From contig CATOSU010000002.1 in assembly GCA_951812615.1 (NCBI GenBank), positions 1,178,001 to 1,242,000 on the forward strand: DNA of 64,000 bases. The letters are read 5' to 3'. This DNA is from an uncultured Paracoccaceae bacterium. Lineage in GTDB: Bacteria; Pseudomonadota; Alphaproteobacteria; Rhodobacterales; Rhodobacteraceae. This document shows positions 16,582-24,847 of this stretch, piece by piece. Position 1 is the stretch's first letter; each line of letters begins with the position of its first letter. Below the pieces are notes generated by a model. That model did not search any database. It was not told the DNA's origin and saw only the letters and a list, made by a program, of their open reading frames with translations. The position numbers and the translations under genes were made by a program.

Positions 16582-16685
16582 TGGAGCGCCTTCGCATCAA
16601 CCGGTTGCGCCGTGCATTTGGACTGTCCGAGGCACAGGCGAAGCTCATGGCACCGATGATTTACGGAGACAAAGGCCATGACTGA
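16581..16685 (+). CDS. Short 34-residue protein of the element
   Basis: MERLRINRLRRAFGLSEAQA... is 34 residues, overlapping the previous stop by one base and containing the next start within its final codons. It is basic and helical. The chain of overlaps on both sides argues for translation. No family is recognised; the LSEAQA segment resembles the start of a small DNA-binding helix. Confidence 0.45.
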   Translation: MERLRINRLRRAFGLSEAQAKLMAPMIYGDKGHD

Positions 16686-16848
16686 ACCCTATCGACTGAC
16701 GCGCCATGCCGGGAAATGGCACATCCTTGCCAGGAAAGGCGCAGGGGCAGCCACAGAGGCCGCTTGGGTGTCTGTGGGTGGTTGCCCCGATCAAATTGTC
16801 GCCGTGCGCGTTTGGCTGGCGCTGATGGTGTCAGAGGGGCGACCATGA
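16678..16848 (+). CDS. Short 56-residue protein of the element
   Basis: MTEPYRLTRHAGKWHILARKG... is 56 residues. It overlaps the 34-residue gene by 8 bp and the following gene by 4 bp (ATGA). It has a compact alpha/beta pattern with several tryptophans, and ends in VRVWLALMVSEGRP. No known domain is recognised. The overlap chain from 16303 to 17342 suggests one polycistronic unit. Confidence 0.5.
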   Translation: MTEPYRLTRHAGKWHILARKGAGAATEAAWVSVGGCPDQIVAVRVWLALMVSEGRP

Positions 16849-17342
16849 CCCGGCCATACAAGCGCGGCAAGAAGGGGGCTGGGCGTCACGTCCAGCTCCC
16901 CGAATACCTGCAAGCCACCGACGCCTGGGCGACGCTGAAACCCGGCCCACGGGCGCTCTACATCGAACTGAAACGGCGCTACAACGGCAGCAACAATGGC
17001 CGGATAATTCTCAGCCACCGCGACGCGGCACTGGCGCTGAACGTCCACCGAAACACAGTCGGCGCATGGTTCAAGGAACTGGAAGAACGCGGGTTGATAA
17101 CCATGACCCAAGGCCCGACGCTTGGCCCATCCGGGTGCGGTCTCTCCGCTCAATGGGCCTTGCAGGAACTGCCAACGGCGGGCGGGAAATCGGCAGGGAT
17201 GGCGTTCAGGGGGTGGCGAGAAAAACAGAAGCCCCGCACAAAAACTGTGCATGACCGTCACAATGGTTGTGCCACCCAAGCGGTTTCCAGCGCCGACTTT
17301 GGCGCAAGCGTCACAGATACAGTGACGCCAACCGGGAATTAG
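16845..17342 (+). CDS. Helix-turn-helix protein, possible replication or regulatory protein
   Basis: A 165-residue protein. A basic N terminus (MTRPYKRGKKGAGRHVQLP) is followed by a winged helix-turn-helix (ILSHRDAALALNVHRNTV, then FKELEERGLI). The C terminus is variable and low in structure. Such proteins occur in alphaproteobacterial prophages and islands and may act in replication initiation or regulation; the sequence does not decide. The ATG at 16845 overlaps the preceding stop (ATGA). The frame is open further upstream, but that part is the preceding gene in another frame. Confidence 0.65.
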   Translation: MTRPYKRGKKGAGRHVQLPEYLQATDAWATLKPGPRALYIELKRRYNGSNNGRIILSHRDAALALNVHRNTVGAWFKELEERGLITMTQGPTLGPSGCGLSAQWALQELPTAGGKSAGMAFRGWREKQKPRTKTVHDRHNGCATQAVSSADFGASVTDTVTPTGN

Positions 17343-17612
17343 CCAATGTCTCCGATGCACAGAAAACAGGACATGTATACATCTAGCCATAGGCAGGTGG
17401 GTTTCAGGCGGGTGCGGTTCCGGTCCGAACAATCGCGCGCCCGGCAATCCCGGTCTTGGCCCCGGTAGACAATGAGGCCGGGGGGGTATCAGGATTTCCA
17501 AGGGCAAGAGCGCAGGAACCGGTGGAGGGAGCCAAATTCCCACGTCCACAATTTCAGGAACGGGAAAATGGTTGACCGTGAAACCTGGAAAGCGGCGGCA
17601 AACACGGCGCGA
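17343..17612. other. Intergenic stretch in the element without a clear gene
   Basis: No convincing coding region. A short frame from the ATG at 17472 runs into the zinc-ribbon pseudogene region but shows no family resemblance. An origin of replication could lie here after the putative Rep-like gene, but I see no iteron series. Confidence 0.4.
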
Positions 17613-17650
17613 ACTTTCCAAATGATTTCGACAAAATCCGAAGGGCGCAG

Positions 17651-18019
17651 ATGGGCGGGATAGGCAGCGGCAGGCATTGGCATTGGGGCAGCAAGGAAAC
17701 CACGGAGCAGTATTGACACCTGGACGTGCGCAAGCTGGCGAAGGCCGGTGCGTTGAAACCGGGCCATGTGTCAGGCTGGGCTTAGTATCGGGACGCCGAG
17801 AAGATTGCCGAGATTCACATGCGTTCTGACTTCCAACAAATCCGCTTGATCTACAAACGCAGGGTTCCAGGCGAAGATTGGGAACACATGGATTATCCCG
17901 TAACGCTGTTGTCTCAGCCCTGCAATTTCGGCGGACAACGCCAGTGGTTTGCCTGCCCCGCGCGTGGATGCGGTCGGCGCGTGGCGTTGCTCTACGCGGC
18001 GGCTGAAGAGTATTTCTGA
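17651..18019 (+). pseudogene. Broken copy of the zinc-ribbon gene (two stops, truncated)
   Basis: Reads MGGIGSGRHWHWGSKETTEQY-stop-HLDVRKLAKAG...VSGWA-stop-YRDAEKIAEIH...CPARGCGRRVALLYA and then diverges. It aligns closely with the first 122 residues of the intact protein at 20295. One stop replaces the Leu codon after TEQY and the other replaces the second Trp of SGWAW. The C-terminal half, with the second zinc CxxC, is gone. The 38 bases before its start (17613-17650) also match the intact gene's leader. Confidence 0.85.
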
Positions 18020-18067
18020 GAAGAAACGTGCGAATTTGTTTGACCCTAGTTCTCGAACAGAGGGTAG

Positions 18068-18110
18068 CCTTCCCAATTGATTTCGGCAGAATCCAGAGGC
18101 GCAGATGGGC
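18068..18110 (+). repeat. Third copy of the zinc-ribbon gene leader and start codon
   Basis: CCAATTGATTTCGGCAGAAT and the following GGCGCAGATGGGC match the leaders at 17613-17656 and 20257-20300. Homology stops just after the ATGGGC start. The patatin cargo begins 80 bp downstream. The conserved piece is therefore the leader, not the coding part, which suggests it is a recombination or insertion target. Confidence 0.65.
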
Positions 18111-18190
18111 ATCCGTTCAAAACTTGTGGACAAAGGTCGTTCGGACCAATCATAACTTCACGTTAGGCGACGGTATGGTTTTGGAACGCG

Positions 18191-18751
18191 ATGAGTAATC
18201 GGAATGCATTTTTGGTTTTTGAGGGCGGGGGAGCCAAAGCCATCGCACACATCGGGTCGCTGGCCGCGGTTGAGAGCACGTCTGAAATCGAGATTATTGG
18301 AGCAGCTGGAACTTCTGCTGGCTCGATTATCGCGGCATTGGTGGCCGCAGGGTATTCTTCTGAAGAGCTACTGCAGACGTCTAGATCTGCGGCGCAAGAC
18401 GGAAGAGTTTCTTCAGTGTTCGATTTCGCCGACGCGCAGACTAACGAACCAAAAGACCTGTTTAAACGCAAGCACTGGCTTCTTTTGAAACTTGTTCGAT
18501 GGTTTGTGCAAAGGAAAGATAGAAACATTTTCGGAAGGATAGGAAGGACTGCGTTGGGGGTTTCCGCCCTTGCACTATTTCTATTTCCGGCAGTATCACA
18601 TTACACTAGCCTGAGACTATGCCCTATAGTTGATCAAGGGTATGTTTGTCGGCTGGCGGACATGGCTTGGTTGGCTTCTACTGCGATGTTTGCAGTTGTG
18701 TTTCTCTTTTCGCATTTGTCCTTTTTAGGTTTAATGGGCTGGTTTCTTTGA
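18191..18751 (+). CDS. Patatin-like phospholipase, N-terminal half (frame 1 of a split gene)
   Basis: 186 residues with the patatin oxyanion loop EGGGAKA (residues 11-17; the usual last residue is Gly) and the nucleophile elbow GTSAGS with Ser42. Two hydrophobic segments follow (about 119-138 and 157-186) where ordinary patatins have none. The catalytic Asp motif is missing here and is found in the next frame. The frame ends at a TGA (18749-18751) just after a run of five T residues. Patatins hydrolyse acyl esters of membrane lipids, and bacterial members such as CapV act as cell-killing effectors in phage defence. The gene is AT-rich compared with its neighbours, a sign of transfer. A frameshift, real or in the assembly, is the simplest explanation of the split. 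Confidence 0.75.
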   Translation: MSNRNAFLVFEGGGAKAIAHIGSLAAVESTSEIEIIGAAGTSAGSIIAALVAAGYSSEELLQTSRSAAQDGRVSSVFDFADAQTNEPKDLFKRKHWLLLKLVRWFVQRKDRNIFGRIGRTALGVSALALFLFPAVSHYTSLRLCPIVDQGYVCRLADMAWLASTAMFAVVFLFSHLSFLGLMGWFL

Positions 18752-19839
18752 ACAAAATCAGACGGACGCTAGATGAGTTTCTTTTGGAAAAAATTCCGAA
18801 ACAAGATGGCAGAATTACATTTGGAGATATTCGGGAGGCGGGTAGTATTTTGAAAGTCGTCGCGTCGGATCTATCAACCGGGAAAATGCGACTTTTCTCG
18901 ACGGAAAGTGAGGACTGCCGGAACGTTTCAGTAGCGGATGCAGTAGCTGCATCGTGCGCTATTCCATTTGTATTCAAGCCGGTGGAAATTGACGGAAATT
19001 TCTATTGTGATGGAGGAATGGTCTCGAATTTGCCAGCGTGGACTTTGGACGAACACTTGATTTTGGACGATGAAAGTTGGGTGATAACTAGCGAATTGTT
19101 GCCGCCGCGAATTGTCGGATATTCTGTTGGATACGGTCCGGTGCGACCAAAAGGCGGATCGATTTTTTCGAAAGTCGCGACAACTGCGCTCTTTGGAGCC
19201 GCTGATTTGAACACACGAGGTGTCGCACATCACGTTAGAATTCCACTACCTACTGATGTCGGTGTCCTAGATTTCGATTTGCCGGCCAAAAAGGCAATTA
19301 CTGATGTTTTGGGCTCACGCTTGTTCGCAACCGAAATAATCTCGACGCGTTTTCGAGAGCTTCAATTTCTCAAACTTGTTCACCTAGAAGCGGAAAAAGA
19401 AATCCAAAAAATGGTTGATCAGGATAACTTCAGATTGAGGTCAGCACTAGTCAGGACTATTAATTTGTCTGAAAGCGATGTGGCAGGTTATCACTTATGG
19501 GCCTGCGAAGGGTTCGAAAACGATGCTGACAATTTCTTAAAGTTGTCAAGGAAGGGAACTCTTATTGGTTCGTGTCTGAATGGCGAACCGGAGGGTGCAT
19601 ATGCTGATCTGACTAAACCGGAAGGCAAACATAGGTTTTATTCTGTGGATAAAGGACCGCGCCTGCGCCTAATCACTCCAGAGTGCAGAAAATGGGCGAT
19701 GGCGTTCCCTCTTCTTGGCCCGAAACTTGTAAGAATTTCAGTTGCGATTACATTTGACTGTGATGTTGCGTTGGGCGATAACTTCAATGAGGTAAGGTTG
19801 ATGTTGAAAAAACTTTCAACTCGCTGGCTGTCGAATTGA
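18748..19839 (+). CDS. Patatin-like phospholipase, C-terminal half (second frame)
   Basis: From LNKIRRTLDEFLLEKI onward the other frame encodes the rest of the patatin domain: DLSTGKMRLFS, ADAVAASCAIPFVFKP and the catalytic DGG motif in YCDGGMVSNLPAW. A C-terminal region of about 250 residues of unknown function follows. The frame is open back to 18646 (an ATG there is possible). The TTG at 18748 overlaps the upstream stop (TTGA), so coupled translation of a two-part enzyme is conceivable. A frameshift in the T5 run at 18722-18726 is likelier. Without joining, neither half has both catalytic residues. Confidence 0.7.
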   Translation: MNKIRRTLDEFLLEKIPKQDGRITFGDIREAGSILKVVASDLSTGKMRLFSTESEDCRNVSVADAVAASCAIPFVFKPVEIDGNFYCDGGMVSNLPAWTLDEHLILDDESWVITSELLPPRIVGYSVGYGPVRPKGGSIFSKVATTALFGAADLNTRGVAHHVRIPLPTDVGVLDFDLPAKKAITDVLGSRLFATEIISTRFRELQFLKLVHLEAEKEIQKMVDQDNFRLRSALVRTINLSESDVAGYHLWACEGFENDADNFLKLSRKGTLIGSCLNGEPEGAYADLTKPEGKHRFYSVDKGPRLRLITPECRKWAMAFPLLGPKLVRISVAITFDCDVALGDNFNEVRLMLKKLSTRWLSN

Positions 19840-19860
19840 AGTGCTTGCGGAGATTTTTCT

Positions 19861-20106
19861 ATGTTTTTCAAGTATTTGGACATCGCGACTAAGGACTTGA
19901 GAGCTGAAAACCGAATGACTGATACTGAGTTGGAGTCCCTTTGGGAAGAGCTCGAGAGGCTGAAACAAAGTGTTGCGAAATCAGCGACAATGTCCGGTAG
20001 CGTCGAGATTTTCGAAGGCTTGTCGAGGGAGCAAGAGGTCTTGATCGAGGTTCTCAACTCCCACTTCCCGAACCTTTCTAGTGAATTGGGCCGGATGCAC
20101 CGCTGA
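19861..20106 (+). CDS. Small coiled-coil protein after the patatin gene
   Basis: 81 residues from the ATG at 19861 (GGAG ten bases upstream); an internal ATG 18 codons on is the alternative. Acidic helices dominate (DTELESLWEELERLKQSVAK), with coiled-coil periodicity. No family is recognised. It lies 21 bp after the patatin frame and shares its low GC content, so the two were probably acquired together and form a cassette. A partner, inhibitor or sensor role for the phospholipase is inference. Confidence 0.55.
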   Translation: MFFKYLDIATKDLRAENRMTDTELESLWEELERLKQSVAKSATMSGSVEIFEGLSREQEVLIEVLNSHFPNLSSELGRMHR

Positions 20107-20294
20107 TACTTTCGGCCGCGCAGGTACAGTCATTTCTGCGTCTTGGCGCTAGTAGGCTGGTCTGTCCATCGCTGATCCGAGTGTGTTTCAAGGCTTTTTT
20201 TGTTGAGATTTGACGCTAGGTCTCTGGAAGTTTTGCTTGTTTTGAGGGCATTGGCTTCGATTTCCAAGCGATTTCGAAAAATTCGGGGGCGCAG

Positions 20295-20912
20295 ATGGGT
20301 GGGATGGGCAGCGGCAGATACTGGCATTGGAGCAGTAAAGAAACCACCGAACAGTATCTTAGCCTGGACGTGCGCAAGCTGGCCAAAACAGGCGTGCTGG
20401 AGCCCGGGCGCGTGTCCGGTTGGGCTTGGCATCGGGACGTCGAGAAAGTCGCGGAGATTCACATACGCGCTGACGCCCGACAAATCCGCCTGATCTACAA
20501 ATGCCGGTCGCATGGCGAGGATTGGGAAGAAATGTACTACCCCGTCTCCCTGCTGTCCCAGCCCTGCAATTTCGGCGGACATCGCCAATGGTTCGCCTGT
20601 CCTGCACAGGGATGCGGAAAGCGCGTCGCGCTGCTCTATGCGGGCAGGGTTTTCGCCTGCCGCCACTGTTTCCAACTGGCCTATGAATGCCAGCGGGAAG
20701 CCCCGTATCAGCGCAGTTTCCGCAAGGCTGAGAAAATCAGGGACAGGCTTGGGTGGGAACGCGGGTTGAATGCATTTCCGGGCGAGAAGCCCAAGGGAAT
20801 GCACCGGCGCACCTATGACCGACTGGTCTCGGACATGTACGCTTGGGAAAACGCCTCGGACCAAGCGTTCTTGGACTTCTACGGGAGCCGGATCGGCGAT
20901 TTGCTGGCCTAG
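20295..20912 (+). CDS. Zinc-ribbon hypothetical protein (intact copy)
   Basis: 205 residues: MGGMGSGRYWHW at the N terminus and a central beta-rich region (SLLSQPCNFGGHRQWFACPA). A zinc ribbon is formed by CPAQGC and CRHC (cysteines near 107, 112, 128 and 131). The helical, basic C terminus has RKAEKIRDRLG. The family occurs in alphaproteobacterial islands without known function; the ribbon suggests nucleic-acid or protein binding. Fragments of the same gene lie at 13487, 17651 and 18068. Its GC content is high, unlike the patatin cargo beside it. It is the last gene before the tRNA. Confidence 0.75.
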   Translation: MGGMGSGRYWHWSSKETTEQYLSLDVRKLAKTGVLEPGRVSGWAWHRDVEKVAEIHIRADARQIRLIYKCRSHGEDWEEMYYPVSLLSQPCNFGGHRQWFACPAQGCGKRVALLYAGRVFACRHCFQLAYECQREAPYQRSFRKAEKIRDRLGWERGLNAFPGEKPKGMHRRTYDRLVSDMYAWENASDQAFLDFYGSRIGDLLA

Positions 20913-21012
20913 TTACACCGGCAAGCGCGGCGCAAAGGGTGGGCAGGAAGGTGGATTAAGCGTCAGTGCGCCCGGAGTTCTTCTTTAATAACAGTGGTTT
21001 ATAGGGAGAATA

Positions 21013-21099
21013 TGGTGCCCAGGAGAGGACTCGAACCTCCACGTCCATACGGACACTAGCACCTGAAGCTAGCGCGTCTACCAATTCCGCCACCTGGGC
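21013..21099 (-). tRNA. tRNA-Leu(CAG)
   Basis: Read on the minus strand, it begins GCCCAGGTGG and ends CCTGGGCACCA, with a 7-bp acceptor stem and encoded CCA. The D-arm GGCGGAATTGGTAGAC, the anticodon loop TTCAGGT (anticodon CAG), a long variable arm and the T-arm GGTTCGAGTCC are all present, as in class II leucine tRNAs. Total length is 87 nt. Its 3' end is the right boundary of the integrative element. Confidence 0.97.
21015..21028 (+). repeat. Right attachment-like repeat inside tRNA-Leu
   Basis: GTGCCCAGGAGAGG (minus-strand 3' end of the tRNA) is the partner of 13756-13769 with one mismatch. It keeps the tRNA intact after integration. Confidence 0.6.
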
Positions 21100-21289
21100 C
21101 GGTGTCGTGGCCTGTGCGTTTAAGCTCAGGTGCAGGGGGTGTCAAACGGATTCTGACACCTTTTTGCGTGGTTTTTTGATATTCGTCTAAGGCCCTCGCC
21201 CGGGGGTTCCGGGGCGCGTCGAATTGCGGCTTGTTTGCGTGGCCGGGCGGCATTAGACCAGCGGTTGATACTCTGACAGGAGCCCAGAT

Positions 21290-22273
21290 ATGACCAAGCT
21301 CGTCACAATCTATGGTGGGTCCGGCTTTGTCGGCCGGTATATTGCGCGCCGCATGGCTGCGGAAGGATGGCGGGTGCGGGTTGCGGTGCGGCGTCCGAAC
21401 GAAGCGCTGTTCGTCAAACCCTACGGGGCCGTAGGACAGGTGGAGCCGGTTCTGTGCAATATTCGCGACGATGCATCGGTTGCAGAGGCGATGACCGGCG
21501 CGGATGCTGTTGTGAACTGCGTCGGGGTTCTGTCGGATCTGGGAAAGAACACATTTGAGGCGGTGCAGGCCGAAGGGGCAGAGCGGGTTGCGCGGCTGTC
21601 AGCGGAGCTGAATGTTGCAAATATCGTGCATCTGTCGGCCATCGGCGCCGACGCGAATGCCGAAAGCGATTATCAGCGTTCCAAGGCCGAAGGCGAGGCA
21701 GGCGTTCTGGCGCATCGGCCGGATGCGGTCATTCTGCGCCCATCGGTGATTTTCGGAACCGAAGACAGTTTTTTCAACCGCTTTGCCGGCATGGTCCGGT
21801 TTGGTCCCATGCTGCCGATCGCCGGTGGCAGCACCCGGTTTCAGCCGGTCTGGGTCGACGATGTGGCGCAGGCGGCGGTCAGCGGTGTGCTGGGCCGGGC
21901 CGAGGCCGGTGTCTACGAGCTGGGCGGGCCGGACGTGCGCACGTTCCGCGAACTGATGGACATGATGCTGGAAGAATGCCGCCGAACCCGCGTTGTGTTC
22001 AACATGCCGTTCTGGATGGCGCGGATCGTGGCCTTTGGGTTTGACATGTTAGAGGCGGCCAGCTTCGAACTGGTGCCGAACAAGATGATCACCCGCGATC
22101 AGGTAAAGAGCCTTGCCGTGGACAACGTGGTTTCCGAAGGTGCCCGCGGGTTTGCGGATCTTGGCGTTGAGCCCGTGACGATGGACGCGGTTCTGCCGGA
22201 CTATCTGTGGCGGTTCCGCCCGACGGGTCAGTATGATGCGATCAAGGAATCAGCCGAGAAAATCCGGACTTAA
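21290..22273 (+). CDS. Complex I NDUFA9-like NAD(P)-binding protein
   Basis: A 327-residue atypical short-chain dehydrogenase with the Rossmann motif YGGSGFVG at residues 9-16. It lacks a convincing YxxxK active site (a YQRSK segment is present near 122). It matches the NDUFA9 subunit family associated with respiratory complex I in alphaproteobacteria and mitochondria, where it binds NADPH and has a structural or assembly role. It ends 4 bp inside the convergent uppP gene. It is the first chromosomal gene right of the integrative element. Confidence 0.88.
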   Translation: MTKLVTIYGGSGFVGRYIARRMAAEGWRVRVAVRRPNEALFVKPYGAVGQVEPVLCNIRDDASVAEAMTGADAVVNCVGVLSDLGKNTFEAVQAEGAERVARLSAELNVANIVHLSAIGADANAESDYQRSKAEGEAGVLAHRPDAVILRPSVIFGTEDSFFNRFAGMVRFGPMLPIAGGSTRFQPVWVDDVAQAAVSGVLGRAEAGVYELGGPDVRTFRELMDMMLEECRRTRVVFNMPFWMARIVAFGFDMLEAASFELVPNKMITRDQVKSLAVDNVVSEGARGFADLGVEPVTMDAVLPDYLWRFRPTGQYDAIKESAEKIRT

Positions 22274-23073
22274 CCGTAGGCGTAGATCAGCAGTATCACG
22301 CCAAGTATGACCCGATAGATCACGTAAGGCGTGAAGCTGACGGTGCGCAAAAGACGCATCATCAGTGTCAGTGCCAGCAATGCAGACAGAAACGCGAAGA
22401 ATGCAGCGATTGCGCCGTCGCGAAACGCCTGCGCATTGCCGTCTGCTGCCACATCCATCGCCAGCAATGTGCCCGACGCGACGATGGCCGGGATCGACAT
22501 CAGCATCGCCAGCGTGGCACTGCCCTGGCGGTTGTAGCCCAGAAACCGCGCCCCGGTAATGGTGATGCCCGACCGCGACGTGCCCGGGATCAGCGCCACG
22601 GCCTGCCAAAGCCCCATGATCAGCGCATCGCGCACTGTCCAGTCGCTGCCGGTTTTTTGCATCGGGCCGGCTCTGTCCGCCCAATACAGGACCAGACCGA
22701 AGATCAGCATTGTCCAGGCAATGGTTTTTACCGAGCGCAGCAGGTCGCTGAGTCCCGAGAAATGCAGGAACGCGCCAAATAGGACCAGCGGAATGGTCGC
22801 GACCAGCAGGTTGAAGGCCAGCTTTGCCTCGTCCGTTTCAAGCCGGCCGCGAAGCATCCGGCCGGTGCCGATCAGAGCGTCGCGAACTTCTTTCCGGAAA
22901 TAGAGGATGACGGCGGCAAGCGTTCCTACATGAACGGCGACATCGATGAATTGTCCCTGATCCTGCAGCCCGGTCAGCCCCGGCAACAGAATCAGGTGAC
23001 CTGAGGAAGAAACCGGTAGAAACTCGGTCAAACCCTGAATTATGGCGACGATCAGGAGGAGATACAGCGGCAT
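22270..23073 (-). CDS. uppP: Undecaprenyl-diphosphatase
   Basis: Integral membrane phosphatase (BacA family) that converts undecaprenyl diphosphate to the monophosphate, recycling the lipid carrier for peptidoglycan and capsule; mutants and overexpression alter bacitracin sensitivity. The 267-residue protein has about eight membrane segments and both family motifs: EFLPVSSSGH (about 17-26) and PGTSRSG (about 163-169). The start MPLYLLLIVA is typical. It is convergent with and overlaps the NDUFA9-like gene. Confidence 0.95.
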   Translation of the reverse strand: MPLYLLLIVAIIQGLTEFLPVSSSGHLILLPGLTGLQDQGQFIDVAVHVGTLAAVILYFRKEVRDALIGTGRMLRGRLETDEAKLAFNLLVATIPLVLFGAFLHFSGLSDLLRSVKTIAWTMLIFGLVLYWADRAGPMQKTGSDWTVRDALIMGLWQAVALIPGTSRSGITITGARFLGYNRQGSATLAMLMSIPAIVASGTLLAMDVAADGNAQAFRDGAIAAFFAFLSALLALTLMMRLLRTVSFTPYVIYRVILGVILLIYAYG

Positions 23074-23295
23074 TTCAGGTACGGACCTCGGGTTGGGGCG
23101 GTTACCGTGGTCTATAAGTGATTGGTGGTAATGGGAAAGCTGAAAAATAGGTCCGGATCGGATCTTTATTCCGCTGTAAATCCGAAATTCGGCCTGCCAA
23201 CATATATCGATTCCCTCTTTTAGGTCAGCTTTTATGACTTTTCTTTCGCCTGAGGCTGAATTAAAGAGGCGGCCAAGCTAGGAGGCCTGAATTCT

Positions 23296-24753
23296 ATGGC
23301 AAAGCAGCCAATGTTGAAATTCGTAAACGTTGACCGGGTTATGCCGGAAAAGCGCGATGCTTCGGAGCGTCGTGAGGATTTCGATGAAATCTATGCGGAA
23401 TATGCCGCGGAAAAGGCGGCAGAGCAGGCCAGCCGGTGCAGCCAGTGTGGCGTGCCTTACTGCCAGTCGCATTGCCCGCTTCACAACAACATCCCTGACT
23501 GGCTGCGCCTGACCGCCGAAGGGCGTCTGCGCGAAGCTTATGAAACCAGCCAGGCGACCAATACGTTTCCTGAAATCTGTGGCCGGATCTGTCCGCAGGA
23601 CCGTTTGTGCGAAGGCAATTGTGTCATCGAACAGAGCGGGCACGGCACCGTTACGATCGGGTCGGTCGAGAAATACATCACCGACACCGCATGGGAGGAG
23701 GGATGGGTCACCTCGTTCACTCCGGCGCAGGAACGGGTCGAATCGGTTGGCATCATCGGGGCCGGCCCCGGCGGGCTGGCGGCAGCGGACGTCTTGCGAC
23801 GGGCGGGTCTGAAGGTGACGGTATACGATCGTTATGACCGCGCCGGCGGGCTGATGACCTATGGGATTCCGGGCTTCAAGCTGGAAAAAGACGTCGTGTT
23901 GCGGCGTGTCGAACAGCTGCAGCAAAGTGGTGTTGAATTTGTTCAGAACTGCGATGTGGATGCAAACATCTTTGCGACGATCCGGGCCGAACATGATGCC
24001 GTGATCATCGCCACGGGTGTCTACAAATCCCGCGATCTGAACATTCCGGGCAACGGTGCGACCGGAATCGTCAAGGCCATCGACTATCTGGTGACGTCGA
24101 ACCGCAAGGGGTTTGACGATGACGTGGCAGAATTCGACAACGGCACGCTGAATGCGGATGGCAAACGGGTCGTGGTCATCGGTGGCGGCGACACGGCCAT
24201 GGACTGTGTCCGCACCGCGATCCGTCAGGGGGCCGCCAGCGTGAAATGCCTGTATCGCCGCGACCGGGCTAACATGCCGGGATCTCAGCGCGAAGTGGCC
24301 AATGCCGAAGAAGAAGGCGTTGTATTCGAGTGGCTCAGCGCCCCCAAGGCGTTCGTGTCGGAGCCGCGCGAAGCCGGGGACGATGCAGGGCAGGTAACCG
24401 GTGTGCGCGTGCAGAAGATGCGGCTGGGCGCGCCGGATGCCAGCGGCCGTCAGGCGCCTGAGGTGATCGAGGGAGCCGACTATACCGAGGACGCCGATCT
24501 GGTGATCAAGGCCCTGGGTTTCGAACCCGAGGACCTGCCGGAAATGTGGGATCAGCCGGAACTGAAAGTGACCCGATGGGGCACCATCCGGGCCGATTTC
24601 GGCACCGGTGCCACGTCCCTTCCGGGTGTCTACGCGGTTGGTGACATCGTGCGCGGTGCGTCGCTGGTCGTATGGGCGATCCGTGACGGGCGCGACTGCG
24701 CCGAAGCCCTGCTGTCTGATCTGATGGTGCCGGGGGCCGTGGCCGCAGAATAG
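23296..24753 (+). CDS. gltD: Glutamate synthase [NADPH] small subunit
   Basis: Beta subunit of glutamate synthase: it passes electrons from NADPH through FAD and Fe-S clusters to GltB. The 485-residue protein has the cysteine clusters CSQCGVPYCQSHCP and CGRICPQDRLCEGNC. It also has the FAD loop GAGPGGLAAAD (about 153-163) and an NADPH-binding GGGDTAMD motif. GGAGG precedes the ATG. The partner gltB lies 950 bp downstream, beyond two GFA genes in the same direction, so all four are probably one transcript. Confidence 0.96.
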   Translation: MAKQPMLKFVNVDRVMPEKRDASERREDFDEIYAEYAAEKAAEQASRCSQCGVPYCQSHCPLHNNIPDWLRLTAEGRLREAYETSQATNTFPEICGRICPQDRLCEGNCVIEQSGHGTVTIGSVEKYITDTAWEEGWVTSFTPAQERVESVGIIGAGPGGLAAADVLRRAGLKVTVYDRYDRAGGLMTYGIPGFKLEKDVVLRRVEQLQQSGVEFVQNCDVDANIFATIRAEHDAVIIATGVYKSRDLNIPGNGATGIVKAIDYLVTSNRKGFDDDVAEFDNGTLNADGKRVVVIGGGDTAMDCVRTAIRQGAASVKCLYRRDRANMPGSQREVANAEEEGVVFEWLSAPKAFVSEPREAGDDAGQVTGVRVQKMRLGAPDASGRQAPEVIEGADYTEDADLVIKALGFEPEDLPEMWDQPELKVTRWGTIRADFGTGATSLPGVYAVGDIVRGASLVVWAIRDGRDCAEALLSDLMVPGAVAAE

Positions 24754-24847
24754 GGGGTGACAGGCGTGCACCCCGTGTGCACCCGCGTTTTGCACCGGCT
24801 GAAGCGGAAAGGTCAGCTTTAATGACATATGCGAGGGAGCGCTTGAG

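Larger units (their letters stand above)
13756..21028. mobile_element. Integrative element in tRNA-Leu(CAG), about 7.3 kb
   Basis: Bounded by 14-bp imperfect direct repeats, the right one being the 3' end of tRNA-Leu. It encodes a tyrosine recombinase at the left end, an AlpA-like regulator, several short overlapping phage-type genes, a DNA-binding protein, and an AT-rich cargo segment (18.1-20.1 kb) unlike the GC-rich surroundings. Two copies (one intact, one broken) plus a leader remnant of a zinc-ribbon gene surround the cargo. There are no structural phage or conjugation genes, so it is a small satellite or genomic-island type element. The recombinase sits at the end away from the tRNA, the less common arrangement. 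Confidence 0.7.

Noticed and set aside
18150-18160. GTTAGGC resembling an integron attC core site before the patatin gene
   Set aside because: No matching RYYYAAC partner or imperfect hairpin around it and no integron integrase in the window.
18719-18730. Programmed -1 frameshift signal in the patatin gene
   Set aside because: The run is C TTT TTA, which does not satisfy the X XXY YYZ rule, and no downstream pseudoknot is obvious; a plain frameshift is simpler, though not proven.
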